Assembly: GCA_947469485.1 (NCBI GenBank)
Contig: CANIPU010000014.1
Location: forward strand, 1 to 64,000
Origin: Chitinophagaceae bacterium
GTDB taxonomy: Bacteria > Bacteroidota > Bacteroidia > Chitinophagales > UBA10324
Direction: 5' to 3'
Length of the DNA: 64,000 nt
The position numbers were made by a program, and so were the translations under genes. Under the pieces are notes generated by a model that was not told where the DNA came from, did no database searches, and worked only from the letters and a program-made list of their open reading frames with translations. This document shows, one piece after another, positions 1 through 8,771 of this stretch. Position 1 is the stretch's first letter, and every line of letters begins with the position of its first letter.

Positions 1-545
1 AAATCATCCACATGATTCGGAGTTCCACCACCCATCATGTAATCCGGTTTCCAATACTGGTTCGGATAAATAATTCCATATTGACCATCTACTAAATTGG
101 TCCAGATGTTTACACCATTACTGTCATTGTAAATGGTTCCGCCAATCACTTTGCTTTCCGGTAACCCGATTGAATCCATCAGGTGCACAACATCCGGATA
201 AATGTATTGCGACTCATGTGCGTGCGGATCCATTTCAACTCCTTTATCCTCGTGCATCCAGCGAAGAATATTTTTATTTCCTGTTGAAGGAAAAAAAGTG
301 GTGTCTTGCATAATTACATTGTTCAGATACACCCAATCAGATTGCATGTTCCAGGTAATTCCCTTCAGATTAAAATAATTACTGAGAGAAATAAGTTTAG
401 TTCGGTTTGCAGAATAAAAATTTGGAACATTCCATTGAAAGGTTTCTTCGTTGTGGGTTACAAAATTGAAATACACAATTGGCGTCTGTGCAAAAACATT
501 GAATGACGAAACGAAAAATAAAAAAGCAAGTAATTGTCTTTTCAT
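1..545 (-). CDS. Secreted protein of unknown function, 3' end outside the window
   Basis: Reading the minus strand from the ATG at 545 gives an open frame to the window edge (about 181 residues, no stop). It opens with a typical Sec signal peptide (MKRQLLAFLFF...NVFAQ) cut after AQ, as in many Bacteroidota exported proteins. The mature part is rich in aromatic residues and contains a His-rich stretch, MDPHAHESQ, near residue 105 and a GGTIYND segment after it. The His/Asp cluster could be a metal or active site, but I do not recognise the family. A C-terminal T9SS sorting domain is possible because other long secreted proteins here carry one, but that end is not visible. It is separated from topA by a strong terminator, so it is probably its own transcription unit. 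Confidence 0.7.
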   Translation of the reverse strand, partial: MKRQLLAFLFFVSSFNVFAQTPIVYFNFVTHNEETFQWNVPNFYSANRTKLISLSNYFNLKGITWNMQSDWVYLNNVIMQDTTFFPSTGNKNILRWMHEDKGVEMDPHAHESQYIYPDVVHLMDSIGLPESKVIGGTIYNDSNGVNIWTNLVDGQYGIIYPNQYWKPDYMMGGGTPNHVDD

Positions 546-667
546 AAAATGAATTTAGCGATTGTGACTTTTGTAAACATAAAAAGTTTAGTTGGCTGTT
601 CGATAAATTGATATCAAAAATTTAAAGCCAGAACAATATCCGGTGAATAATTTTGTAATAACCTGAA

Positions 668-701
668 ATAAAAAAACTGCGCCTTTGGAGCGCAGTTTTT
701 T
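668..701 (-). terminator. Rho-independent terminator after topA
   Basis: A perfect hairpin with stem AACTGCGC/GCGCAGTT and a short loop is flanked by A and T runs that extend the stem. Read on the minus strand it sits just past the topA stop and is followed by a T tract. Confidence 0.85.
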
Positions 702-723
702 CGGTGTAACAGTTTGAGAAAAT

Positions 724-3318
724 TTATTTCTTCACCTTCTTCGCAGCAGTCTTTCTTGCCACAAAAGGTTTCTTAACAGCAAATGGTTTTTTCGCAGCAG
801 CTTTCTTGAATGTTTTTATTGGTCCAATCATGCCACGGCATTCTTCCACTGTAATGGTTTCAGGATCCATTCCTTTTGGAACTCCAACCATTTTCCGACC
901 CGCTTTTATAATGGCACCCCAGCGACCTTTCATTACCACAATTCCATCTTCACTGAAATCCTGAATAATTTTTGCCTGCTTCTCTTCTATTAAAACAATT
1001 GCTTCGGCCAATGTGATTGTCATTAAATCCTGACCTTTTTTCAATGAGCAGAATTTATCATTCCATAAAACATAAGGACCGAATCTTCCTTTGTTGACTT
1101 TTACTTCCTTGCCATCGTAAGTTCCTAATGTTTTTGGAAACTCTAATAACTTCATTGCCAGTTCAACATCAACCATTGATGGTTCTGTTTCTTTCGGTAT
1201 GCTTGCAATCTTTGGTTTTTCTTCTCCATCACTTTCACCCAACTGAACTGCCATTCCATACTGTGTATTGCGGAGGTAAACATTTTTCTTTGATACTGGA
1301 TCAACACCAATCAGTTTCGGATACTTGAACAATTCCATTGCTTCTTCATAAGTAATGGTCTCAATGCTTTGTCCGCGCGTGAGCGATGCAATTTTTGGTT
1401 TCTCTTCATCATCCGGTTTTCCGATTTGCACATACGGACCGAAGCGGCCCATGCGGGCACTTACAGGTTTACCACTCTTCGGATCAATACCTAGTTCTTT
1501 TTCACCGGTTGCACGCTTGGCATTTTCCAGGGTATTCTCAACGCTCTTGTGAAATGGCTTGTAAAAATCTTTCAGCATTTTATGCCACTCCAGATTTCCG
1601 TTACTCACCTCATCAAATTCCTTTTCAATCTCCGCAGTGAAACTGAAATCCATCACCACCGGAAAATATTCCAACAGAAAATCTGTTACAATCATTCCGA
1701 TGTCAGTCGGGCACAATTTTCCTTTTTCGCTTGCGTAAGTTTCTTTTTCAATTCTGCTTTCAACTTTATCATTTCGCAACGAAATGATTCGCATGTCGCG
1801 CAATTTTCCTTCAATATCTTTTCGCTCCACATATTCTCGCTTCTGAATAGTGCTGATAGTTGGCGCATAAGTAGAAGGGCGACCGATTCCCAACTCTTCT
1901 AATTTTTTCACCAGCATCGCTTCCGTATATCGTGCAGTTGCTTTTGTAAATTTTTGTGTGGCAACCATTTCTTTCAAGTCAAGATTTTGTCCGACTTCCA
2001 ATGCAGGCAACATGGTGCTCTCATCCACATTTTCATCATCAGTTGATTCCATATATACTTTCAGGAATCCATCGAACTTAATCATCTCGCCTTTTGCTTC
2101 CAGTTCATTGTCATCAGTTGCTTTTCCTTTTTTAAGAATAGAAATACGCGCAATTGTTTTTTCAATTTCAGCATCCGCCATTTGCGATGCAATGGTTCTC
2201 TTCCAGATTAAATTATATAATTTCTGTTCTTCAATGCTTCCGTCAGTTTCCTTGTTCTCTATATATGATGGACGAATGGCTTCGTGCGCTTCCTGTGCGT
2301 TTGCAGTTTTATTTGCATACGCTGTACGCTTATAATATGGATCGCCAAAGCTGCTGCGAATTTCATTTTCAATAGCATCCATTGCTGTTTCAGATAAACT
2401 AACAGAATCAGTACGCATGTAAGTAATCTTTCCTGCCTCGTACAATCGCTGTGCAACGCTCATGGTTCGACCGACTGCAAAACCAAGCTTGCGACTTGCC
2501 TCCTGTTGCAAAGTGGATGTAGTGAACGGCGCAGCCGATGAGCGCTTGCCGGGCTTCACCTGAATGTCACTTACTTTATAATCAGCGCCAACACAACTTT
2601 CTAAAAACTGTTGCGCGTTTTTTTCGTCGGGTTTATTCTTCGCTAACTCTGCCTTGAACGAAATGGCATTTCCAAATTTATCTTTTGCCGTGAAGTAAGC
2701 AACGAGTTTGAATGATGATTCAGAATTGAAATTATTTATCTCGCGCTCACGATCAACAATCAATCGTACCGCAACTGATTGCACACGACCGGCACTCAAT
2801 CCATTCTTGTTCGAAATTTTCCGCCAGAGAATCGGTGATAATTCAAAACCAACTATGCGATCTAAAATTCTGCGTGCCTGTTGTGCATTCACCAGGTCTA
2901 TATTAATGGTACGCGGATTTTCTACTGCTTCCTTAATTGCCTTCTTAGTGATTTCGTGAAACACAATTCGCTTTGCGTTGGTCGCATCCAATCCAAGTGC
3001 CTCACACAAATGCCAGCTAATGGCTTCTCCTTCGCGGTCCTCATCCGTAGCTAACCAAACTTCCTGTGCATTCTTCGCTAACTTTTTCAGTTCGCTTACA
3101 ACAGAAGTTTTATCAGGAGAGATTTCGTATTGCGGTTCAAAATTATTTTTGAAGTCAATGGCTTTATCATTTTTCGGCAGATCGCGGATGTGGCCATAAC
3201 TCGACTTCACAATAAATTTATTATCGAGAAATTTTTCAATGGTTTTTGCTTTTGCAGGACTCTCCACAATCATCAGCGACTTGCCTGTTCCACCTGTTTT
3301 AGTAACTTTTGTAGCCAT
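724..3318 (-). CDS. topA: DNA topoisomerase I (type IA)
   Basis: This enzyme relaxes negatively supercoiled DNA by cutting and rejoining one strand, in the cytoplasm. The 864-residue protein has the TOPRIM domain at the N-terminus (VESPAKAKTIE at 18-28, acidic DEDREGE at 92-98). The catalytic tyrosine is Y300 in the GKITYMRTDS motif. The C-terminal third lacks the cysteine zinc fingers of the E. coli enzyme. Instead it carries repeats of the GRFGPYV type (about four copies between residues 640 and 820) and a Lys/Ala-rich tail that probably binds DNA. This repeat-type C-terminus is usual in Bacteroidota. The start is the only good one: an ATG followed directly by the conserved N-terminal motif. 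It ends 23 bases before a strong terminator. Confidence 0.97.
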   Translation of the reverse strand: MATKVTKTGGTGKSLMIVESPAKAKTIEKFLDNKFIVKSSYGHIRDLPKNDKAIDFKNNFEPQYEISPDKTSVVSELKKLAKNAQEVWLATDEDREGEAISWHLCEALGLDATNAKRIVFHEITKKAIKEAVENPRTINIDLVNAQQARRILDRIVGFELSPILWRKISNKNGLSAGRVQSVAVRLIVDREREINNFNSESSFKLVAYFTAKDKFGNAISFKAELAKNKPDEKNAQQFLESCVGADYKVSDIQVKPGKRSSAAPFTTSTLQQEASRKLGFAVGRTMSVAQRLYEAGKITYMRTDSVSLSETAMDAIENEIRSSFGDPYYKRTAYANKTANAQEAHEAIRPSYIENKETDGSIEEQKLYNLIWKRTIASQMADAEIEKTIARISILKKGKATDDNELEAKGEMIKFDGFLKVYMESTDDENVDESTMLPALEVGQNLDLKEMVATQKFTKATARYTEAMLVKKLEELGIGRPSTYAPTISTIQKREYVERKDIEGKLRDMRIISLRNDKVESRIEKETYASEKGKLCPTDIGMIVTDFLLEYFPVVMDFSFTAEIEKEFDEVSNGNLEWHKMLKDFYKPFHKSVENTLENAKRATGEKELGIDPKSGKPVSARMGRFGPYVQIGKPDDEEKPKIASLTRGQSIETITYEEAMELFKYPKLIGVDPVSKKNVYLRNTQYGMAVQLGESDGEEKPKIASIPKETEPSMVDVELAMKLLEFPKTLGTYDGKEVKVNKGRFGPYVLWNDKFCSLKKGQDLMTITLAEAIVLIEEKQAKIIQDFSEDGIVVMKGRWGAIIKAGRKMVGVPKGMDPETITVEECRGMIGPIKTFKKAAAKKPFAVKKPFVARKTAAKKVKK

Positions 3319-3320
3319 TT

Positions 3321-3360
3321 AATCAGTTCAAAGTTTAAAGTTCAAATCAGTTTAAAGTTG
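3321..3360. repeat. Short direct repeat upstream of topA
   Basis: Two near-identical 16-mers beginning AATCAGTT lie at 3321-3336 and 3345-3360 (two mismatches) in a run of AAAGTT units. They lie between topA and the upstream gene, in the likely topA leader. No function is evident; this may be simple-sequence drift. Confidence 0.4.
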
Positions 3361-3512
3361 AAAAATTGTGACAGATTTTATCCCTTCTGTTTATTTTCAA
3401 TGGCGACAAAGAAATATTTTTTGAGTTGATATTTCCAAATATCTTTTACAGCAGTCATACCCACACAGTCCGAAAAGCTATGTGCAGCAATAGTTTCGGC
3501 GGAATAAATTTA

Positions 3513-4853
3513 TTATTTATTGACCTGTTTTATGGTTTCGTTGAATACCACTCCCAATTCTTTCAGCTCTTTCAAAGCAGGTTCATATACTTCCTTCATC
3601 ACAGGAATATGAACACCTTTCAGTTTTAAATCAGTGGTTAAAATCAGTTTTACCATAATGCCTAGCGGCAAGCCAACAGTTTTTGCCATGGCAGTATGCT
3701 GCTTCTCTCCTTCTAAAACCATTGTGCTGTTGTGTATGAATTTTTTCTTTCCAATTGTGTATTCAAATTCGTGAAGCATGACCACCATGTCGCGGTCATT
3801 TTTTTTCATCACCCATTTTTCTTCCATCAATGTTTGAAGAATTTGTGCAGGTGTAACAGTCCTTGCTCCGATTTTTTTATTGTCAGTAATTCCGAGCCAC
3901 TTCAATCGCTCAATAATTTTATCATCTTTTTTTATTCCGAGTGTACGAGCCAATGTTTTGACAACATCTTCATCTTTCTTTTTTGGCAGCAAAAATCCAT
4001 ACAGCCAATCGCGGTAAGTCATTTTATCTGAAACTTCAATGGTGTATGAATCATCTGTTACACCTAATTGCACCAATGCATTCCATGCTGAACAATATCC
4101 ATCCTTTCTTAAAGTTGCGCGAATGATGGTTTCAATTCCATTCAGTTTATAAGTATCAATGTAAGAAAGACTATCTCGGTTCGGATACAATTCAAAATTT
4201 CCGTAGCCCTTAATTTTTATTGCCTCTGCATCGGCAAACAAGCGATGGTAAGGTTTGAATTTTTTTATTCCATGTTCGAGATACTGTGCTGTTGCCTGAC
4301 CGGCTAATACCACATTACGCGGATTCCAGGAAATTTTATAATGCCACGGATTATCATCACATGCAGGTGCAACCAATCCGCCACACGATGATTTGAAGGA
4401 AGAAATTTTTCCGCCTTTCGATTTTACTTCATCAATAATCTGCATCGCGCTCATGTGATCAATACCGGGATCGAGGCCCATTTCGCACATGAATAAAATT
4501 CCCTTCTTGCTTGCTGCATCATTCAGCTCGTGCATCTTCTTTGACACATAGGAAGCAGTAACTAAATGTTTTGAATGTGTTAAACAATGCGCAGCAACAC
4601 GATCATGCAAGTGCGGTGGCAACATTGAAACCACTATATCTTGTTCGCTGATTATATAACTCGCTCTGTCTTCATCATCAATAGTAAATGAAATGGCTGT
4701 TCCGTTTGGGTGATTATTTATTCTTTCACTTGCATGTTTCACATCAATATCGGCAACAGTTATTTTCCAATTATACTGAACAGAATTTTTCAATAAATAA
4801 TCAATGGCTGCAGAAGATGAACGACCGGCTCCGAGAACTAAAATCTTTTTCAT
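3513..4853 (-). CDS. Saccharopine dehydrogenase family protein
   Basis: The 446-residue cytoplasmic oxidoreductase starts with a Rossmann nucleotide-binding motif (ILVLGAGRSSSA, residues 4-15). It continues with motifs typical of saccharopine reductases, including MLPPHLH, the MGLDPGIDHMSAM segment near residues 125-138, and an SSCGGLVAP segment. In lysine metabolism such enzymes interconvert saccharopine with aminoadipate semialdehyde and glutamate. The similarity to the Lys9/LKR-SDH C-terminal half is clear, but substrate specificity cannot be proven from sequence. No other lysine gene lies beside it. It is transcribed toward topA with a 194-base gap, so co-transcription is uncertain. Its ATG lies 7 bases before an intergenic A/T stretch with no Shine-Dalgarno sequence. 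Confidence 0.85.
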   Translation of the reverse strand: MKKILVLGAGRSSSAAIDYLLKNSVQYNWKITVADIDVKHASERINNHPNGTAISFTIDDEDRASYIISEQDIVVSMLPPHLHDRVAAHCLTHSKHLVTASYVSKKMHELNDAASKKGILFMCEMGLDPGIDHMSAMQIIDEVKSKGGKISSFKSSCGGLVAPACDDNPWHYKISWNPRNVVLAGQATAQYLEHGIKKFKPYHRLFADAEAIKIKGYGNFELYPNRDSLSYIDTYKLNGIETIIRATLRKDGYCSAWNALVQLGVTDDSYTIEVSDKMTYRDWLYGFLLPKKKDEDVVKTLARTLGIKKDDKIIERLKWLGITDNKKIGARTVTPAQILQTLMEEKWVMKKNDRDMVVMLHEFEYTIGKKKFIHNSTMVLEGEKQHTAMAKTVGLPLGIMVKLILTTDLKLKGVHIPVMKEVYEPALKELKELGVVFNETIKQVNK

Positions 4854-4902
4854 AGGGCAATATTAGTGATTTGAATATTTGAAATTGAAATGCAAATCTA
4901 TA

Positions 4903-4954
4903 ACCGCAGAGGCGCAGAGAAATTTAATATAAAAAAACTTTGCGGCTCTGTGGT
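4903..4954. repeat. Intergenic imperfect palindrome (CCGCAGAGGCGCAGAG type)
   Basis: Arms of about 17 bases (ACCGCAGAGGCGCAGAG on the left, CTTTGCGGCTCTGTGGT on the right) pair with about three mismatches around an A/T-rich centre of 18 bases. It lies between the divergent saccharopine-dehydrogenase-like gene and cdd, and is clearly richer in GC than its surroundings. It resembles dispersed intergenic palindromes seen in many environmental genomes. Only one copy is visible here. Confidence 0.55.
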
Positions 4955-5003
4955 AAATATTAATCCTTGAACATTTACTTATTTTGCCCTCAACAATTTT
5001 TAC

Positions 5004-5489
5004 ATGATTAAGAAAATTATTCAATCAACTATTACCGAATACGATAAACCAAGTGAATTAAGTGCAGCCGATCGTAACTTATTAAACGAAGCAGGAAAAG
5101 CAACCGGAAATTCGTATTCGCCATACTCAGAATTTAAAGTAGGTGCTGCGGCTTTGCTTTCGAATGGAGAAATTGTTACAGGCAGTAATCAGGAAAATGC
5201 CTCTTATCCAATTGGCATTTGTGCGGAGCGTGTTACTCTTTCTGCGGTATCAGCTGTTCATCCGAAACAAAAAATAGTTTCTCTTGCCATTACTTTTAAA
5301 AGCAAAATGAAATGGTCAACACCGGTTAGTCCGTGCGGAATTTGCCGACAGACTTTATTGGAATACGAACAACGGCAGAAAAAAAATATCAGGATCATAT
5401 TGCGTGGCGAAGGCGGGAAAATTCAAATCATTGAATCAGCAAAAGATTTATTGCCCTTGTATTTTGACAAATCCGTTTTAGGAAAATAA
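5004..5489 (+). CDS. cdd: Cytidine deaminase
   Basis: This enzyme hydrolytically deaminates cytidine and deoxycytidine to uridine and deoxyuridine in pyrimidine salvage. The 161-residue protein has the two zinc motifs of the family: C73-A-E75 in GICAERV (zinc ligand plus catalytic Glu) and P110-C-G-I-C114 (two more Cys ligands). The NQENASYP segment binds the ribose. Its length fits the tetrameric, single-domain class. The ATG at 5004 follows an A/T-rich leader. The gene stands alone, divergent from the gene on its left and convergent with the receptor on its right, with a hairpin between them. Confidence 0.95.
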   Translation: MIKKIIQSTITEYDKPSELSAADRNLLNEAGKATGNSYSPYSEFKVGAAALLSNGEIVTGSNQENASYPIGICAERVTLSAVSAVHPKQKIVSLAITFKSKMKWSTPVSPCGICRQTLLEYEQRQKKNIRIILRGEGGKIQIIESAKDLLPLYFDKSVLGK

Positions 5490-5516
5490 TTTTCATAAAA
5501 GATTTTATAAAATAAA

Positions 5517-5549
5517 AAACCTTCCAAGTCTTAACGACTTGGAAGGTTT
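5517..5549 (-). terminator. Terminator between cdd and the TonB-dependent receptor
   Basis: A perfect 14-bp stem (AAACCTTCCAAGTC / GACTTGGAAGGTTT) has a 5-base loop. On the minus strand a T-rich run follows, so it chiefly ends the receptor transcript. It may also stop cdd transcription. Confidence 0.85.
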
Positions 5550-5572
5550 AGCTGTATGAAAATTATTTTATT

Positions 5573-8035
5573 CTAAAATCTCGCTCTTAGTGTTGCAATT
5601 AAATTTCTTCCAGGAGCACTTAAACCGGAAGCAAAATATCTGTAATTCTGATCAAGAATATTTTCAACAGAAACCTGCAATTGCAGAATTTTATTTATCT
5701 GGTATCCAATTCTTGCATTCACGGTAATCCATGCCGGATTGTAACCATTAACCGGATCGAGCGAATACAATTGATTGTCCTCTCCCAGCAAGTTGTAATC
5801 TTTTTTTGCTTTCGCTCCATTGTACATCACGAATGCTTCGCCCGAAAATCGTTTCAGGTTCAGTTGTATTCCGGTTTTACCGAACATGGGCGGAATGTGA
5901 TCGAGCGGATAATCAACTGTATCGGTTTTGATTCTTCCGTAAGTGTATGTTACAGTTGAATACACGATAAAATTTTTAGTTACATCAGCATACAAACTAC
6001 CTGTGGCTCCATAAACAAATGCTTCGCCTTTGTTTACTGCGCTTTTTACTTTGGTCATTACCCCTTCATACAACAAACTATCAGCACCATTGAAAGTTGC
6101 ATAGTCGGTTGTGATTGCATTTTTATACATCGCATACCATCCAGTTGCTTCGAGGCGAACCGCTTTATTAAATGTTTTACTGATTGTTAATTCAGTATTG
6201 TACAATTGTTCAGGTTTCAAATCAGCATTCGGAACAATCACTGCATCTCCACCTGCGGTTTCAAAAACTTTGGTCATGTCATCCACATTCGGTGTGCGGA
6301 ATCCATTGGAGAAAAGCAAACTGATGTTCCATCCTTCGCATGGTTTGAAGACCAAACCGATGTTTCCTGTAACTGCGTTTGATGATTGAGTAATGTCTTT
6401 AAATGGAAATTTAAAAAATGTAGTGTCGTTAAAAGTTGATTGCAAATTGTTGTTTGTGAAACGCAATCCCTGACTGAAAACTATTTTCTTTCCAATCTCC
6501 CAACTGTGTGTTAAGTAAGCAGCAAGGGAACGAGTGCTTGATCCACCATCCGGAAATCGGGTATCAGCCGCTCCTGTTTCACCGGAAATCAGTTCAACAA
6601 AATCAGCTGTTGATTCTACTTTATTCATCACGGCTTCCAATCCGTAACGAAATTCATGCGACGAAAATCTTTTTTCGAAATCAGCATTCAACGATAGGAC
6701 TGTTACATGCTCATTTCTGTTCGTAAGTTTTCCGCTGTTGAATTTGCGGGAGTGGCGACTTTCCTCCACATCCTGATAAGCCAAAATAATATTCGCATTA
6801 TTGTAAAATCCTTTATCAGCTTTCAATCCGAGATTGTAAGAACCCAGTACTCTTTTTTGCGGACCATAGTACCAATCACCATTACTCAGATTTCCATTGC
6901 CACCAATTTCACTCAAGCGATCGTAACGCGGAACATCAGTAGTAGTGCTGAATTGAAAATTCAATAAGTGCGACACATGATCATTTTGTTTGAACAATAA
7001 TTTTTCCATTACATCATACTGCTTGTAACCGGTTCCAACCTGCACATTCGGGTCATCGTTTTTAACCATAGAATCTCCGGTACCTGTCCACATCGCATAG
7101 TAATTTCTTTTCCCCCAATCGCCGTACATCGGATTGCGAATATTTCCCTGACGCAAATCGCCAAAATCAGAATAACTAACAGAAGTAAGTGAAGCGAATT
7201 TATTTGTTCCGAAATTAAAATCAACATGACCAGCCATGCCTTCGTCCACTGAAGTATATCTTCCCCACACTCCTGCCTTTATCAATGATTTATCTCCGGA
7301 TGACAATTGCGGTTTCTTTGTATATAAATGTATCACTCCACCAAATGCATCGCTGCCATACATTACAGAGCCGGGTCCGAAAATTAATTCCATGCGATCG
7401 AGTGATGATGGATCGAGTGTAATAACATTTTGCAAATGACCTCCACGGAATATAGCGTTGTTCATTCGAACACCATCTACTACGATTAAAATTTTATTTG
7501 CCTCGAACCCCCGAAGCGTGGGGCTGCTTCCACCGTACTGACTGTGTTGTACAAACACCTGCCCGCTTTGTTCAAGCAATGTTCCGTTGTTGTTCGGATT
7601 TATATTTTCAATTTGCTTGCTGGTTAAAACGGTAATTTGATTGGGTACATCGCTCTTCTTTTCTTCAAAGCGACTGCTCGATACCACAATTTCATCAATA
7701 CTGTAGCTGGTTGGGTTTAATCCAACCTTCCACTTGATGGCTTCCAGTTCGTTCCAAGTGAATCCGGCTTCCTGATAACCGATGCAGGAAATTATTATAT
7801 TTTTTGAAGTTGAAAAAGTGCTGATGTCGGCCTCGCCTTTCTCATTAGTAATTCGCGTAGAAACATTATCGAACTGAATGGTGACTTTATTTAACGGTTG
7901 AAGAGTGGTGTTATCAAACACATTTATTATTTGTGCTTGCGAGGTGTAGAAAATTGAAATGAGAAAGAGACAAGAAAAAACGCTCTTTCTGTTTGCTTTA
8001 TAAAAATGAGTTATGTATTTATGAATTGATTTCAT
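5573..8035 (-). CDS. TonB-dependent outer-membrane receptor (haem/cobalamin-receptor-like)
   Basis: The 820-residue receptor begins with a signal sequence (cleavage near SQAQ, about residue 35). A CarboxypepD-regulatory-like beta domain (about 36-110) and a TonB-box-like stretch EIVVSSSR (about 116-123) follow. The plug domain contains GGSSPTLRGF, DGVRMNNAIFRGG and GPGSVMYGSDAFGG. A 22-strand beta-barrel ends in an aromatic residue (ATLRARF), as required for BamA-dependent insertion. The plug motifs resemble receptors for haem, siderophores or cobalamin, but the ligand cannot be named. The next gene upstream (8113-8646) encodes a small membrane protein on the same strand and may belong to the same unit. 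A terminator lies just past the stop. Confidence 0.93.
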   Translation of the reverse strand: MKSIHKYITHFYKANRKSVFSCLFLISIFYTSQAQIINVFDNTTLQPLNKVTIQFDNVSTRITNEKGEADISTFSTSKNIIISCIGYQEAGFTWNELEAIKWKVGLNPTSYSIDEIVVSSSRFEEKKSDVPNQITVLTSKQIENINPNNNGTLLEQSGQVFVQHSQYGGSSPTLRGFEANKILIVVDGVRMNNAIFRGGHLQNVITLDPSSLDRMELIFGPGSVMYGSDAFGGVIHLYTKKPQLSSGDKSLIKAGVWGRYTSVDEGMAGHVDFNFGTNKFASLTSVSYSDFGDLRQGNIRNPMYGDWGKRNYYAMWTGTGDSMVKNDDPNVQVGTGYKQYDVMEKLLFKQNDHVSHLLNFQFSTTTDVPRYDRLSEIGGNGNLSNGDWYYGPQKRVLGSYNLGLKADKGFYNNANIILAYQDVEESRHSRKFNSGKLTNRNEHVTVLSLNADFEKRFSSHEFRYGLEAVMNKVESTADFVELISGETGAADTRFPDGGSSTRSLAAYLTHSWEIGKKIVFSQGLRFTNNNLQSTFNDTTFFKFPFKDITQSSNAVTGNIGLVFKPCEGWNISLLFSNGFRTPNVDDMTKVFETAGGDAVIVPNADLKPEQLYNTELTISKTFNKAVRLEATGWYAMYKNAITTDYATFNGADSLLYEGVMTKVKSAVNKGEAFVYGATGSLYADVTKNFIVYSTVTYTYGRIKTDTVDYPLDHIPPMFGKTGIQLNLKRFSGEAFVMYNGAKAKKDYNLLGEDNQLYSLDPVNGYNPAWITVNARIGYQINKILQLQVSVENILDQNYRYFASGLSAPGRNLIATLRARF

Positions 8036-8112
8036 GAATTTGAATTTTGATTAATAAAAAATTTGAAACACTTTTCCCTTTTTAAAAGGAACAAGAAATA
8101 ATGCTTAATAAT

Positions 8113-8646
8113 TTAAGCTTCGAAATCAGGAGGAGAATAAAGTATAGTTTTATAACCGGATAAAATCTTTTTTACAGATTCTGAACTATACATTTTATGA
8201 AAATTATTTTTTGAAAGAGCAACTGAAATAAAAACAGGAGGATATTCCTTGCTCAATGATTTCATAAATGAAATCAATCCCTGTTGACTGTTATTGTCAT
8301 TTTGATTTTCAATTGATAACATTATTTCCGACTCCTTATTATCAGTGATACAATAGAAAATTTCGCAATCGCCTTCACCTGTTTTGTAAACTATATCAAA
8401 CCATTCCCCGTTAAATTCAATTTCCTTGCTATTTCTTTTAATAGCTTTTTTATTCTGCTTTAAATTAATGGCAGTTAATTTTTCAACAGGAATATTTTTT
8501 TCAATTTTTTCTTTTTGAAAATGAAGGTTCTGATTCCACAAACAAAAAACAATTAACCAGCAGAAGGCTGACTGCAACAGAATTGTTACAGCCATAAAAA
8601 CCGAAACCGATTGAATTATTTTTTTCACTGTGCCAAATGTAATCAT
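8113..8646 (-). CDS. Small membrane-anchored protein of unknown function
   Basis: The open frame extends upstream to 8709 through a TTG codon. The first ATG, at 8646, gives 177 residues and leaves room for the divergent rocD promoter; an ATG at 8595 is an alternative. The protein has one hydrophobic segment near its N-terminus (SVFMAVTILLQSAFCWLIVFC) and then a charged, probably periplasmic domain. That domain has two close cysteines (GDCEIFYC) and a C-terminal SPPDFEA. I do not recognise a family. It lies 77 bases upstream of a TonB-dependent receptor on the same strand, so it may be an accessory factor for the same nutrient. Confidence 0.6.
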   Translation of the reverse strand: MITFGTVKKIIQSVSVFMAVTILLQSAFCWLIVFCLWNQNLHFQKEKIEKNIPVEKLTAINLKQNKKAIKRNSKEIEFNGEWFDIVYKTGEGDCEIFYCITDNKESEIMLSIENQNDNNSQQGLISFMKSLSKEYPPVFISVALSKNNFHKMYSSESVKKILSGYKTILYSPPDFEA

Positions 8647-8744
8647 GCGAAACAATTTTCCCCAAAAGACTGCGTCGGTTTTAAAAACCAAAATAGTCTT
8701 TGCAAGCAATATAAACCGACTCCTGCTAATTGAATCTTGTGAAG

Positions 8745-8752
8745 TATTTTTG
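8745..8752 (+). promoter_or_regulatory. Candidate -7 element of rocD (TATTTTTG)
   Basis: This matches the Bacteroidota -7 consensus TAnnTTTG and ends 19 bases before the rocD ATG. No clear -33 TTTG lies at the expected distance, so the call rests on the -7 box and position. Confidence 0.35.
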
Positions 8753-8771
8753 CTGTTGAAAATTTAATCTC

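Noticed and set aside
1549-1902. Open frames on the plus strand inside topA
   Set aside because: They overlap a strongly conserved gene on the other strand, have no family motifs and no ribosome site.
4903-4954. Rho-independent terminator between divergent genes
   Set aside because: It lies upstream of both divergent starts, has a long loop and mismatches, and no T tract follows.
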